DNA from: Sphagnum compactum
Taxonomy: Eukaryota > Bryophyta > Sphagnopsida > Sphagnales
Assembly (NCBI GenBank): GCA_965153455.1
Contig: OZ234495.1
Span: 16,116,875 to 16,180,874 of the forward strand
Length of the DNA: 64,000 bases
Direction: 5' to 3'
The notes beneath the pieces were generated by a model, which saw nothing but the letters and a program-made list of their open reading frames with translations, searched no databases and was not told the DNA's origin. This document shows positions 36,201-47,756 of this stretch, piece after piece (within the stretch, counting starts at the first letter, position 1; every line of letters starts with the position of its first letter). Position numbers and translations under genes: made by a program.

Positions 36201-39200
36201 ACCTATAAATGTTGAAATGATGCTACATACTTCGAACACTAAAAAGGTAACAATAAAGATAAGTTTTTGTTTTCATAACAAAATCATTTTGTTGAAATTG
36301 TATTTCAATGTGCAACCATAAACTTGCTTAAACTCTTTTGTAATGAAGATGAAAAAATTGATCCTTGTTTTTTAATGTGCTATAGGATAACTTCTATATG
36401 CAAAATGGTCCCAACATCATCATTATGAAGAGGATAACCTATTATAAGTAAATAAGATTTTTTTAAGGTATTTCCTATAGCATGCCTAATGGTGTGGAGA
36501 ATCCCAACATATAAAACATGTACCAAAATTAGATATATTTGCAAATGTGAAAAAGATAATCAAATGTACTTATGTCAATTATTAGTTTTGAATCCCTAAA
36601 TTTTAGATCCCAAAAACCATCATGCTAAAAAAATCTTTTCCACATGTTCATTTTCATTTGTAATTTTTCATACAAATAATTTATGTTTGAATCGTTGTTA
36701 ATCTCTATGTTTGTATGTGCATGTTTTATATTGAAATATTTATTTCACAATGTAGTTTCAATACATCAACTGCTTTCCAAATGATTTGATTTAAAGTTGA
36801 TTATTTTCAAAATATTACACACAATTTCACCTAGTTTTTGGAAGGAAAGAAATTTACTTTATTGAATTGAATATTTTAAAATGATGACAAGGACAATAAT
36901 TAATATCTTCAAAAAACATTTAGTTTCACATTTTCTTTATAATTTGAAGAGATCTTACTAGTGCCACAATTGAGTTTAAAACATGGAATTTTGTTAAGGA
37001 ATATTACCATAAAAATGTAAGAACGTGATGGTTAACGAAGGAAGAATTCATGTTTGAATGCTACAATGGAAATTGGAATGTATGTTCAAATAGGTGCCAT
37101 TAAAATTCTACTTTTGATTCATTATCATGTGAATTTGCTAATCTATCATTAGAAGAATTTGGTATTGTTTGAGATAAAATTCATAATTAATGTAATTAGG
37201 AAATACACTTTTGGACATCCTCTATATTTAATCTAGATTATTTTTTCCAAAAGATTTTGAAAGTAAGTTCAACCTTTGATTGTTAATATTTTAATTTTTT
37301 CAAATAATCTATCTTGTGATTATTCTAAAATAGAGTCAAGATGTAAAGCCACCGACCACTAACCTTTATGTAGGCCTCTATATGGCATTTGGTTAAATAT
37401 ATATTTAAAATTTTACAATTTTGGTTTGTGTCTCCTAATGAATTGATGATATCAACTTATGTGGTATCATGTGCAAGAGATGACCAAATTACAAAAGCTT
37501 GTAAAGAAGGAACATTGTTGTGTTTGTTCAAGTCACCAATTGATTAGATTATGATTCCATCCAAGAAAAAAATTTAGAGATTTTTAAAGACCAAATTTAA
37601 ATAATAATTTCATTAATCCCTTGCCTATGTTGAAGATTTTATGTAAGATTATTCGCAAAATGGGTGAATATTGAAATTTATATGTTTTTATTATTGAATC
37701 ATCATATGGTATATTTTTGAAGTTTCAGTGTTTTTCCCCATGGACCAACAAAGTCACCACCAAATTAATTAATATGGATCACATTACATTATAATTCATG
37801 AAATATAATTTGGGTGGTCCCATGTATTTAAATAATTAAAATATTTTGTGAACTAATTATGAAAATAATCCAATTTAATTTTTTATTTTTTTCACATGGT
37901 TAAGTTTGAACTATAGTTCTGATTATTTATGAATTGAGTCATGTTTCTGCAACTTGTAAAGACCTCTTTTTGTGGAGATCGCAATCACAAAAAGTGGGTT
38001 GAGTTTAGTTAGAACTTTCATGTTTGTTTTTTTGTCTTAATTTCTTTATCAAAAATGTGATTTATAATGGGTGGGGTGACAAGTTTAGTTGCAGCTTTAT
38101 GGTTTGAGATGTGTTTCATGTCAAATGTTTTTTTTAATTTTATGAAATGTGACTCATTCATATGATTCTTATATAATTTAGTGTGATACAAAAGTGAAAT
38201 CATTTGAAATCAAACATTTTACATCAAATGAACTTTTAAATGTAAACAAGTTACAATGTCATGGTCTTTATGAAAGTTGGAAATGGACTTGCTATAATCA
38301 TAATTTGTAATAAATTAATAACACCAAATTTCTTTCCAAGAATCATACATCTGGTTTATAATTCAAAATGAAGTCCTTTAAACCATTTCAACATGAAATG
38401 AAAATTTTATGAACTTTTAATGGCACCAAAAATCAAAAGAAATGAGAAAGTCCTTCATGTTATGATTTTATGAAATTAAGAAAAGTTTACATAATTCATA
38501 AATTATGTAACCTAGGTAATAATACATGGTCAACATTCATTTGTTTTTGGAAAAGAAGAATATTTTTATAAATTTCACAACCTTACATTTTTGTTTCGTA
38601 AAAATAATTTGTGAAAAATAGTATTAGTGATTCAAAAATTTGTCAAAATTGGTACACCTTGGTTTGCAAACCCACATGAGAAAAAAATAAAAAATTACAA
38701 AAGGATTTATATGGAAGCATTCAAAAATATTATTTTGACTAGTTTTATTAATAAAGGAATTCCAAATGAGATGGTTCCTAATGGCACCACTTAAGGATGA
38801 GTTTGCCCCTTACACAATTTTGAAGTAATTAATTATTTGAAATTCACATGTAATCATGTAAGTAAATTAAAAACTCCTATTCTAATGCAAAATCATCCAT
38901 ATTCAATTGACCTAATAAGAATGTAAACCATAAAAAATTCCTATTATAATGCAAAACCATGCTCACTCAGTTGATAGTATAATAATGTAAACGTTATAAG
39001 AATGAAAGCAATTGCATGACAAAAGTGTGTTAAAAACACCTTTGAAAACAACATTTGTGCAAATATGTCAAAAGCTACTTCAATTCCAAAAAGTAAAATG
39101 AAGCATTTAAATTATATGTTTTCAAAAAGTTTGTGATATATTTTAAAACTCCATTTTTTCAATTTTTAAATTTTAAACATGGTTTTAATATACTTGCACC

Positions 39201-40100
39201 CAATCTTATTAAAGTAGGATATCTACTTGCATTCATTTTCATTCATAATAACATATTTTAACTATTGATTAAATCAAGAGCCATATTAACTTCAATTTTT
39301 CAACCAAATCAAATTCTATGTTTAACAATTTGATGATACAATTTGTGCTATTTGTAATTCATCCTAAAAAAGTACATGCATTGACATATTTAACAATGCT
39401 TTCACTTCTCTTGTTTGCCATCCCCCAATATGTTCCCATGTTTCAAGATTAGAAATAAAATTGAACAACAAGCCCTTCACCCGAATAGAGTGTCATTGGA
39501 ACAAGTTTTTGCAACCATTGCCTAAACGAACAATAAGACATAGGAACTTGCAATAATGAGGACAATGTCAAATTGGGTGACGTGATTTAAGGAAAAACTC
39601 AATGGGATGATGGCAAGAGAAATCTCACTTCTTCATGACGACATGGAAGCACTACTACTACCCACACAACAAAACATCAACCCAAAAAAAGAAGAGATCC
39701 CAAAATCTTTCTTTAAAGACTTCAAATACACAAATCAACAAAACGCGCACCATGGTGTTGCACTAGAGGCCGTGCTCTTTTGCAAACTCCATAACCTTCC
39801 TCCTCAATAATGTCTTTTAAAACATTACTATAGAAGTTTTGACACATGAACAACACCTATTTTCTCACATTTAGCCAAACACAATGAACATGCTGAAACG
39901 CAACAGCATAATAATAAGATAAAGAGGCGCATCATAATGCTTCGTCATCTGTATCATCTGCACAATTCTGATTGTGCTATGTCAAAATTATGCCTGAGAA
40001 GAAAAAATTAGGAATTTGCCTCAATCACATAACAAACACAAAACCCAAACCCACTAGCTGCAAATGCACAAAGCCGCAAATCACCTACCTCTTTAATATC
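33267..40100. other. long AT-rich gene desert
   Basis: Nearly 7 kb of AT-rich DNA. I find no open frame with recognisable features, no RNA gene, no clear transposon ends and no long tandem array. Short frames such as 39607-39810 occur at the rate expected by chance. It is probably decayed transposon sequence too old to recognise by eye. Confidence 0.55.
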
Positions 40101-40109
40101 ACTCCTCAG

Positions 40110-40288
40110 TAGATCCAAGACTTATAAGAGAGTTGCATCGCCTGGAAAACGGTTTGAAGCCAATCTGCAGAATAGACATACATGCCTTTGCTGTGTTGAA
40201 GAACAACAATAAGGTGAAGCTGTTTTCAACAGTCCCATCTGCAACTGAGTTGTGGCAAGGAGGAGTCCTTGAGTGGAGGACCACTTGA
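40110..40288 (+). pseudogene. possible orphan terminal exon, unknown protein
   Basis: After a pyrimidine-rich stretch ending CTCCTCAG, a plus-strand frame runs 58 codons to a TGA, starting DPRLIRELHRLENG and ending GGVLEWRTT. Composition is protein-like and GC content rises sharply here. I find no convincing upstream exons in the AT-rich DNA to the left, so this may be a relic of a gene or a transduplicated fragment. A 66-codon frame on the other strand overlaps it. I do not recognise the family. Confidence 0.25.
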
Positions 40289-40540
40289 CAACAATTCAAG
40301 GTTCAAAAGCCATCTAACCTAACCTTCGGTGGGTCTATATTTCTTTGCACCTGTCTCTAAAGCAACCACCAAACTCAGTGTCATACAGACTACTATCATA
40401 CTCAATTTTTTTCAACATATCAAAACATGAGAAGCTTGCAGTTACAAAGACAGAGACTTACCTTTGTTTTCCTAACAGATAGTTATCCCTTCATTCATGC
40501 AAAATCCAACGCTCATAACATTGGAGGTAGCAGCAGCCAC

Positions 40541-40850
40541 TTTGATCATCATTTGTTGAAAGATACATGGGTCCCTGAAGGTGCTTGTCAAAGCCTTAAT
40601 CCAGAGCAGATTTGTGAAGAAAAACTGTGTGTTGAAACCCTAAACTTTGATCATCATTTGCTGGAAGATAGATGGGTCACTGAAGGTGCTTGGCAAAGTC
40701 CTAATCCAGTGCAGATTTGTGAAGCAGAACTGTGTGTTGAAACCCTAAACTTTGATGATCATTTGTTGGAAGATAGATGGGTCCCTGAATGTTGCTTAGC
40801 ATAGCCTAATCCAGAGCAGATTGTTGAAGCAAAACCCTGTGTTGCACCTA
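40541..40850. repeat. 105-bp tandem repeat, three units, open on the plus strand
   Basis: Units start at 40541, 40646 and 40751 with TTTGATSATCATTTG. The third decays near 40850. Period 105 is divisible by three, and a 125-codon plus-strand frame (40427-40804) runs through them. It gives a 35-residue repeat with HHLLEDRWV, EGAWQS, NPVQICE and LCVETLN blocks. Whether it is translated is unknown; it precedes the RPK2-like gene by about 1 kb. Confidence 0.8.
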
Positions 40851-41474
40851 GCAAGGAGCGACGCCTCTTTCTCGCCCGCCCTGGTGCACATGAGTCTCTT
40901 CTCGTCTTGGGATGGAAAATTGTTTTGTGGTCATCGCTGGAGTCCCTTGGCCAGAAAGTTAGGCGGTGGATCATGCCACGGCATCTTATTATTCCTCCAC
41001 GAGGTCTCTGGAAGCCCCCCCACATCTTGGAAACCTGTAGAGGAGCATTTCCCCGGTCCTTCTGATGAACTCTTGAACTTCTTCCATCTCGAGTGGCGCA
41101 CGCACGCGTCGTATCACACTGTGGAGGAGGAGGGACAAACTAGTTGTGACTATTCTACGACACTTGTTCGCCGCCCCGATCCAGAGCTGCTGGACGAGGA
41201 GGATGTCTGCACTCATTTATTTCCAGGTTAGGGTTTCCAACAGCTCCAATTTCGAAGGGATGCACCACCTCAGATGCAGCAGCTTCGTGTGGGGGAGGAT
41301 GAGCATCGACGAGTGAGTAACCGTAACCGCTAGAAACCACCGAGCTTCTTTCGGGCCCCCGCCCGATGACGATACAGGCGAAGGCGACGACGAAGACGAG
41401 AATCTTTCATTGCTACCACCAGAGGCACTCAGGAGTTTTCGTTTTAGGGTTTGCAGGCACAGTAGTGATCATAT
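40851..41474 (+). promoter_or_regulatory. GC-rich flank and possible leader of the RPK2-like gene
   Basis: The composition becomes gene-like, with long but unrecognisable frames on both strands (for example 40821-41231, plus). Phrases such as GTTTTAGGGTTT near 41440 and TTAGGGTTT near 41228 are typical of plant leaders. I cannot place a transcription start. Confidence 0.3.
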
Positions 41475-41745
41475 AGATCTCTCTATGGTACGTCTCAGGA
41501 GGAGCGTGTGTGCTGCAAGTCTTTCAGCTGTGTTGTTGTTGTTGTTGTTCTCTTACACTCTTTCTGTGTAGAGATATCTATGGTATGTCTCAGGAGGAGC
41601 GTTTGCCCTGCAAGTCTTTCAGCTGTGACGTTGTTCTCTTAGACTCTTTCTGTGTAGAGATCTCTATGGTATGTCTCAGGAGGAGCGTATTCGCTGCAAG
41701 TCTTTCAGCTGTGACGCTGTTCTCCTAGACTCTTTCTGTGTAGAG
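41475..41745. repeat. 86-95-bp tandem repeat, three units, ending just before the RPK2-like ORF
   Basis: Units carry ATGGTAYGTCTCAGGAGGAG at 41485, 41580 and 41666, then GCAAGTCTTTCAGCTGTG and ACTCTTTCTGTGTAGAGA. The first unit also has a short TTG run. The array ends about 10 bases before the first ATG of the long receptor-kinase frame, so it is likely part of its leader. Confidence 0.85.
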
Positions 41746-41867
41746 AATGCTGCTTGTGCTGTAGCCTTGCCCTATCGCTTGCTGCGGGCTCTGTTTTGTC
41801 TACTGGCCACTTCTATCCCACCGGGCTGAGACGGTATTACACCAGGCGGGGGTGTGAAAGCTGGGAA

Positions 41868-44800
41868 ATGATGTACAAGGCCTACAAAGAGGAGGTGAAG
41901 GCGAAAGCAGGGACAGAGAAGAGTACTAGAGAGCTGCCTCGACTTCTGCCGTTGTCGTGCCCTGGTTTCTGTCTGCTGCTCCTCCTGTATTTGCAGAGTC
42001 TCCAAGTTACCCATGGGCTGTCAAGTGATGGCATTGCACTTCTTGCATTCAAGCAGGGCGTCACGTTTGATCCTTTCCAGGTGCTCTCTAACTGGAATGA
42101 GAAGGATGCAGATCCATGTGCTTGGTGTGGAGTGACGTGCAGTGCAGACTTAAGGGTTATATTCTTGAACATTTCAGGGCTTGCTTTTGCAAGGGCTTCT
42201 TCTTCACAGGATGCTGCTGTTGGTTGCAGCAACAACAGCAGCAGCAGCAGCCTCCCTCTGTCTACCTCAACCTCGAGGTGCTACCAGCAAGAAGATGGCT
42301 CAAGGGAGGGCGCAATATCAAGTTCATGCTGTAATTCATCAATCTCATCTGCTGCACCACTATCCTCACAATGTTTGACAGCTACAACAGCAAGTTCCTT
42401 GCACTTCCCAATTTGTCTCCAAAATGGCAGCATTTTGGATTCTTCTTCAGGCTACAGCGGTGGAGACCAGGTACCCTGTGTACTGACTGGAACTATCCCA
42501 CGTGAATTTGCAAACCTATCACAGCTGCAGATCCTCTCCCTGCCTTTCAACGGATTGTCAGGAAACATTCCAGCAGAGATCGGTTATTTGAAGCTGCTGA
42601 GAATCCTGGACTTGGAATTTAATGCCCTGTCTGGCCGCATTCCTGATGAGCTGGGCCAGCTCGCGAATCTATGCTCTTTGAATCTGGCCAACAATGGGTT
42701 GGATGGCTACATTCCAGCAGCCTTGTCTGGGTGCAACCATCTCTGCTACCTCAGTCTTGCAGGGAATATGTTGAGTGGAGCCATCCCTCCTTCTCTGGGC
42801 AACCTCACCAATCTACAGTGGCTGGCTGTTTCATCCAACCTCCTTTCTAGTGGAATACCTGTAGAACTCACTAGAAGCTGCTGGAGATTGGAGCATCTAG
42901 ATCTGGCAGGTAATTTTTTGACAGGGAACATCCCCCCAAACATAGCCAACTGTAGTCAGCTCCAATCCCTCCTCTTGAGTGCCAATACACTTTCTGGGAA
43001 CATTCCCCCAGACTTAGGTCGTCTCACAAATCTGCAGAGCTTACATCTGTTTATGAATAATCTCAGTGGTAGCATACCCCCTCAGCTAGGCAATTGCACA
43101 GAGCTTTCATTCCTCATCCTCACAGTTCCTCCAGGATGTCCATTTGGTCTCAACTGTATGCTAGTGGCTCCCTCCTCAGATACGACAGGCAGGCATCAGC
43201 CTGAGGGTAACCAATTCAGTGGGTCCTTTCCTCCTAGCCTTGCACTGCTCCCCAACATTCAAGTGATCTGGGCTCCTGGTGCTGGGTTGAGTGGTGCTCT
43301 ACCTGTTGACTGGGGCGATTGTCTGCATTTGGAGGGTTTGAATCTTGCTCAAAATTCTTTGGTTGGTGCAGTTCCTGCAGGGTTAGGCAATTGCAAAAGC
43401 TTAGTTTTGTTAGACCTGAGCTCTAATGAACTGAATGGTACTATTCCCCCACAACTTCCTGTCTCCTGTCTAGTGATTCTGAATCTCAGTAGCAATGCTC
43501 TGTCAGGAAGTGTTCCAGTCTACATGGATTCCAATTGTAGCAGTAGTTGGTCTTTTCTCCCCAGCAAGGGTAACTTTCCAAGCCCTCTGACATGCTCTGG
43601 CACTGCAACACCTGAGCTGGCCCAATTCTACTGTGACATTTTAAAGCTGCCTGATGGAGCACTGGTGATGCATGACCTGAGTAGCAATACTCTTTCAGGT
43701 CCAGTCCCAGGTCCATTACTTGGGAGCACACTGTTGCAGGAGCGTACCGCATACTTTTTGTTGCTGTCCAATAACCAGTTAACAGGTGGTGTGCCTGCTG
43801 GGCTTTTCAGTTTGTGTGGAAGCTTTCGAGCATTTGCAGTCAGTCTGAGCCACAATTTTTTGTCAGGAGAGCTGCCTGTGGAGATTGGAAGCTGCAGCTC
43901 ACTCCGACATTTTGATGCCTCGGCAAATCAATTGAGTGGATCAATTCCAGAGGCATTTGGAAACCTTTCTGATCTCAGTTTCTTGAATCTTTCATCAAAT
44001 AAATTGGAAGGTGTCATCCCACAGCTGGAGAATCTTCAAGATCTGGAAAAGCTGATCCTTTCGAGAAATCACCTTACGGGAGGCATTCCGCCCCTTCTTG
44101 GCACATTATCTTCTTTGATTGTGCTAGACTTGTCAGTGAATGACTTGGATGGTAACATTCCAGAGGAGCTTGCCAAGCTGAGCAAGCTCAAGGCTCTTCT
44201 ATTGAACAACAACAGCCTCTCAGGGTCAATACCAGAGTCACTGAGCAATCTCACATCATTGGTGCAGTTGAACCTGGCATTCAACAACTTATCTGGTGAA
44301 TTTCCGGTGATGGGAAATTGGTTGGGCCTCTGCAGCAGCTTGGTGGTTATGGGGAACCCCCTACTGGAATGCAGTGTGGCAAGTCAACCTTTTTCATCTC
44401 CTATCTTGACAGATCCCGAGTATCCAGAAATTGCTCCAACTCCTGCAAGTAACACGGAAATGCTTGGGCCATCAGGTCATCATTTTAGTTCTATATTTGT
44501 AGCTGCCATCACCTCAGGATGTGCAATTGCAGTCGTGCTACTTGTGTTGGTTCTTTTGTTCCAGTGCACAAAGCAGCAGGTCCCAGGGTTGCGAGGTGGT
44601 CAAGGGAGGAGAAGGGAGGTGGTGACATTCATCAGTATTAATTTCCACCTCACTTATGAGAACGTGGTACAGGCCACAGGAAATTTCAGCTTGAATAACC
44701 TAATTGGCACTGGAGGTTTTGGATCTACATACAAAGCAGAATTACGACCAGGATTAGTAGTGGCTGTGAAACGGCTTGCAATTGGCAGGTTTCAAGGAGT

Positions 44801-45536
44801 GCAGCAATTTGACACTGAGATCCGGACTCTCGGGAGGATTCGGCATCCAAACTTGGTGACATTGATTGGGTATCATGCAAGTGAGGCCGAAATGTTTTTA
44901 ATTTACAATTACTTTCCTCAAGGTAACTTAGAAAGCTTGATCCATGGATCTGAAAGAGGCCGGACAATGGATTGGCGGATGCGCCACAAGATTGCAATGG
45001 ACATTGCACACGCTCTAGAGTACCTGCATGATGAATGTGTGCCCAGGGTGCTTCATCGGGACATAAAACCCAGTAACATTCTTCTTGACAATAACTTGAA
45101 TGCCCATCTTTCTGACTTTGGGCTGGCTCGACTTCTGGGTGACTCAGAGACGCATGCCACGACTGATGTGGCTGGCACTTTTGGGTATGTGGCTCCAGAA
45201 TATGCCCTGACATGCCGGGTCTCTGATAAGGCTGATGTATACAGCTATGGTGTTGTTCTTCTGGAGCTCTTGTCTGGTAAGCAAGCTTTGGATCCATCCT
45301 TCTCAAATTATGGAGATGGGTTCAACATTGTTGGATGGGCTACACTCCTCATACATCAAAATCGGCCACATGAGGTGTTCACAGTGGGATTATGGGAGAT
45401 GGGACCAGAGAGTGATCTTTTGGAGGTCCTGAAACTGGCAGTGTTGTGTACAGGGGAGTTACTCACAGTCAGACCTCCAATGCGCAATGTGGTTGACCTT
45501 TTGAGACAATATCAACCTCCACCTCTCCCATCTTAG
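41868..45536 (+). CDS. RPK2/TOAD2-like leucine-rich repeat receptor kinase
   Basis: Intronless, 1222 residues from the start chosen. The frame is open from an ATG at 41754, which would add 38 residues of leader-like sequence. It has a signal peptide with core about 26-45 behind a long basic N-region, an LRR N-cap (about 52-93, LLAFKQGV...WCGVTC), then a Ser/Cys-rich insertion (about 100-210). About twenty LRRs follow, interrupted by two non-LRR islands. The single transmembrane helix is at about 875-901. The cytosolic RD kinase domain (about 940-1215) has loop GTGGFGST, Lys968, HRDIKPSN with Asp1065 and DFG 1083-1085. Kinase signatures such as GRFQGVQQF, HPNLVTLIGYHASE and AGTFGYVAPEYA are those of the RPK2 clade, which acts in CLE-peptide and meristem or anther signalling in Arabidopsis. 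Arabidopsis RPK2 is about 1151 aa. Catalytic residues are intact, so an active plasma-membrane kinase is expected. Confidence 0.94.
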   Translation: MMYKAYKEEVKAKAGTEKSTRELPRLLPLSCPGFCLLLLLYLQSLQVTHGLSSDGIALLAFKQGVTFDPFQVLSNWNEKDADPCAWCGVTCSADLRVIFLNISGLAFARASSSQDAAVGCSNNSSSSSLPLSTSTSRCYQQEDGSREGAISSSCCNSSISSAAPLSSQCLTATTASSLHFPICLQNGSILDSSSGYSGGDQVPCVLTGTIPREFANLSQLQILSLPFNGLSGNIPAEIGYLKLLRILDLEFNALSGRIPDELGQLANLCSLNLANNGLDGYIPAALSGCNHLCYLSLAGNMLSGAIPPSLGNLTNLQWLAVSSNLLSSGIPVELTRSCWRLEHLDLAGNFLTGNIPPNIANCSQLQSLLLSANTLSGNIPPDLGRLTNLQSLHLFMNNLSGSIPPQLGNCTELSFLILTVPPGCPFGLNCMLVAPSSDTTGRHQPEGNQFSGSFPPSLALLPNIQVIWAPGAGLSGALPVDWGDCLHLEGLNLAQNSLVGAVPAGLGNCKSLVLLDLSSNELNGTIPPQLPVSCLVILNLSSNALSGSVPVYMDSNCSSSWSFLPSKGNFPSPLTCSGTATPELAQFYCDILKLPDGALVMHDLSSNTLSGPVPGPLLGSTLLQERTAYFLLLSNNQLTGGVPAGLFSLCGSFRAFAVSLSHNFLSGELPVEIGSCSSLRHFDASANQLSGSIPEAFGNLSDLSFLNLSSNKLEGVIPQLENLQDLEKLILSRNHLTGGIPPLLGTLSSLIVLDLSVNDLDGNIPEELAKLSKLKALLLNNNSLSGSIPESLSNLTSLVQLNLAFNNLSGEFPVMGNWLGLCSSLVVMGNPLLECSVASQPFSSPILTDPEYPEIAPTPASNTEMLGPSGHHFSSIFVAAITSGCAIAVVLLVLVLLFQCTKQQVPGLRGGQGRRREVVTFISINFHLTYENVVQATGNFSLNNLIGTGGFGSTYKAELRPGLVVAVKRLAIGRFQGVQQFDTEIRTLGRIRHPNLVTLIGYHASEAEMFLIYNYFPQGNLESLIHGSERGRTMDWRMRHKIAMDIAHALEYLHDECVPRVLHRDIKPSNILLDNNLNAHLSDFGLARLLGDSETHATTDVAGTFGYVAPEYALTCRVSDKADVYSYGVVLLELLSGKQALDPSFSNYGDGFNIVGWATLLIHQNRPHEVFTVGLWEMGPESDLLEVLKLAVLCTGELLTVRPPMRNVVDLLRQYQPPPLPS

Positions 45537-47750
45537 GAATCTTTGCCTGTTCACCCATCAGTCTTGTAAATCATGTCTCCAGTCCCCTCAGAGATTTGCC
45601 TGTGTTTATTGCCTTCAGAAATTGCATTCCAGTGCCTAGGTCATGAGCATTCCAGGAATCTACCTTTGGTCAACAATTTTCTTTGCAAAATTTTGTCTGA
45701 TCCATCTGACCTTTTTTTGTTAGGCCTGGTATGTGTATCAGTGGCATCAAACACATAGAATCACAGGGATGACAGATGCAGTTGTCTGTCTTTCAAGTAG
45801 AGTAAAGGCCACTTTACATCTGGGATGATATAAACGACAGACAATCACCTCATTGTTGTTTGGAGAGAGACACACAGTATCCATACAATGATTAGGGGGG
45901 TAATTCTGCTTCAACCTGTCCTCTGCCTCTCAGTTTTTCTTGACTTGCTCTCTGATCCAAGTATCTGGGTATTAAGGCGGTTGGGAACAAATGCTGCAGT
46001 ATTATGGGAGGAAATGTCTCATGATTTTCACATCTCTGACCTGGTCTGGAAAAAGGAGAAAAAGGCAAGAGAGGAGCAAAAGGAAGATGGAGAGTTTTGC
46101 TTTACCCCATCCTGTGCTGTCCCATTTCTCTGGACTCAGTCTCTCATCCAAGTATCTGGTTTTAAAGAGTGGTCGGGAACAAATGCTGCAGTATTATCAG
46201 AAGCGATGTCTCATAAATTATGACATCTCTGATTCGGTCTGGAAAGGAGAAAAAGGCAAGACAGAAGAGCAAGGGAAGATACAGATTTTTGGGCAGATTG
46301 GCTTCATTTGCAGTCGAAGCTTTGGTTGGCAAAGGGCAGAGAGCAAAGGTGCATTGCCGTAAACCCCCAACTTCTTGGGGTACTTTTTGGAGTTACATGG
46401 CAGCAGATTTCTCCCTCAGACTTGCAAGGTAGGCAAATATGGGTAGATTACCTGAACTCTCTCACTTGGGGGTGACATGTGAAGCAGCCACTTGGATGAT
46501 GACAGGCAAGTTTCTAGTCAAGCAAAGGAGCACTGTTGTTGCATTATTTAGGCACCATGTTCCTCCCATCCCTCGTGTAAAGTGTCCTCTAAACTCTTGA
46601 TTATTGTTTTGTCAAGTGGCATTAGAAATCATGCAGATTACTCTCCCCCAAATTTGCTTTACCCTCCCTTAACACACACAGATCATCATCCACCAAGAAA
46701 CTTTGCTGGGTTAGTCTTTCTGAGAGAGCACTTTGTACTTGCTCAATTTACATTCTTATTGAGGCTGTGTAACATGCGGAAAGTGCACGCGTTTGGGAGT
46801 GTACAGACATCAGTTATCGTCTTTGCCCAATGTAAAAGAGTCACACAACAATCATCTTTGAGTTGTGTGAGGAAGATTTATTATTACTCTTTAGGTGGAA
46901 ATTTCCGAACTTTGTCAAGATGATAATATGCTCTCTTGATAGTGTATGTTTATTGTCTTTGAATTTTTTTGAACTCTGATGAGCTCTGACTTGCATCTTG
47001 CTCTTGCAACAGCGCTTGGATCCTTTTTGGAAATAGATATAAGAGTTGAGCTTTGTAAAGCCATTCTGTACTTCAGAATGACGGGTCACCTTCTCCCGGA
47101 TGTGATGAGATGATTATCGACATGAAAAGCACTGGTTTCTTTTTTCCTTTGTTATTGGACAACCATTGTGAAGCATTTTATTTTGCCAGCTCTCTTACAA
47201 GTTGGAAGATTTCTTCCACTCTGTAGACTGTCGGTTTGGTTGGCATATCGTGGGAGAAAAATGAAAGGCTTCAAGGTCTTTACTCGTGGTAAAGTAAAGC
47301 TCAACTTTTACTAGAAATTGGGCATGAGCTTAGCTTTGTTTTGTGTGGGCCCTTCCTTATTCCAGTAAATCCTGCAGACAAGGGCTCTACGTGCTGCTTA
47401 AGAGCGGGAGGGAAATGATGCTACTTATAGGTGTGAGATCCTTCGCTCTCTTAAGCAGTAGGTGTAAGGACCCTTTTCCTCCTAAAATTGTGATTGACTA
47501 ATGTTTAGAGGTTCACAATAATATTCATATGGTGCTTTATGATGGCTAAAGACCTTATCCCAGGGGGTGAAGGACATTCTCAAAAGACAATACTGGACTC
47601 AATGAAGGACCCCACCTTCTCCTAAGGTGGTAATGGTCCCACCTTAGGGCCATACCTTCCTATACTTCATGACCCAGTTGCTATTTCTTTCTAGGGTATC
47701 TTATTCTTCTTTGAATTAGTTAGATGGAGTGTGCCTCCTCCCAAGCTCAA
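45537..47750. other. 3' flank of the RPK2-like gene and spacer
   Basis: Includes the probable 3' UTR, although no clear AATAAA follows the stop closely. A stem-loop-like pair occurs at about 47390-47460 (CTGCTTAAGAGCG against CGCTCTCTTAAGCAG). A shorter inverted pair lies near 47611-47646 around CCACCTT and AAGGTGG. Open frames here are short and not protein-like. Confidence 0.45.
45905..46285. repeat. ~191-bp tandem duplication downstream of the RPK2-like gene
   Basis: Two diverged copies share TCCAAGTATCTGG (45956 and 46147), GGGAACAAATGCTGCAGTAT, ATGTCTCAT, ACATCTCTGA and GGAGAAAAAGGCAAGA. They lie in the probable 3' flank and carry no conserved frame. Confidence 0.8.
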
Positions 47751-47756
47751 CTTTTT

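Noticed and set aside
40821-41231. Plus-strand frame of 136 codons as a separate gene before the RPK2-like gene
   Set aside because: No recognisable motif, overlapping frames on the other strand, and it probably lies in the leader or promoter of the receptor kinase.
5153-45536. A functional cluster of MAPKK, YAK1 and receptor kinase genes
   Set aside because: The genes are 5 to 20 kb apart, on both strands, from unrelated kinase subfamilies; kinases are very common in plant genomes, so co-location is not evidence of a shared pathway.
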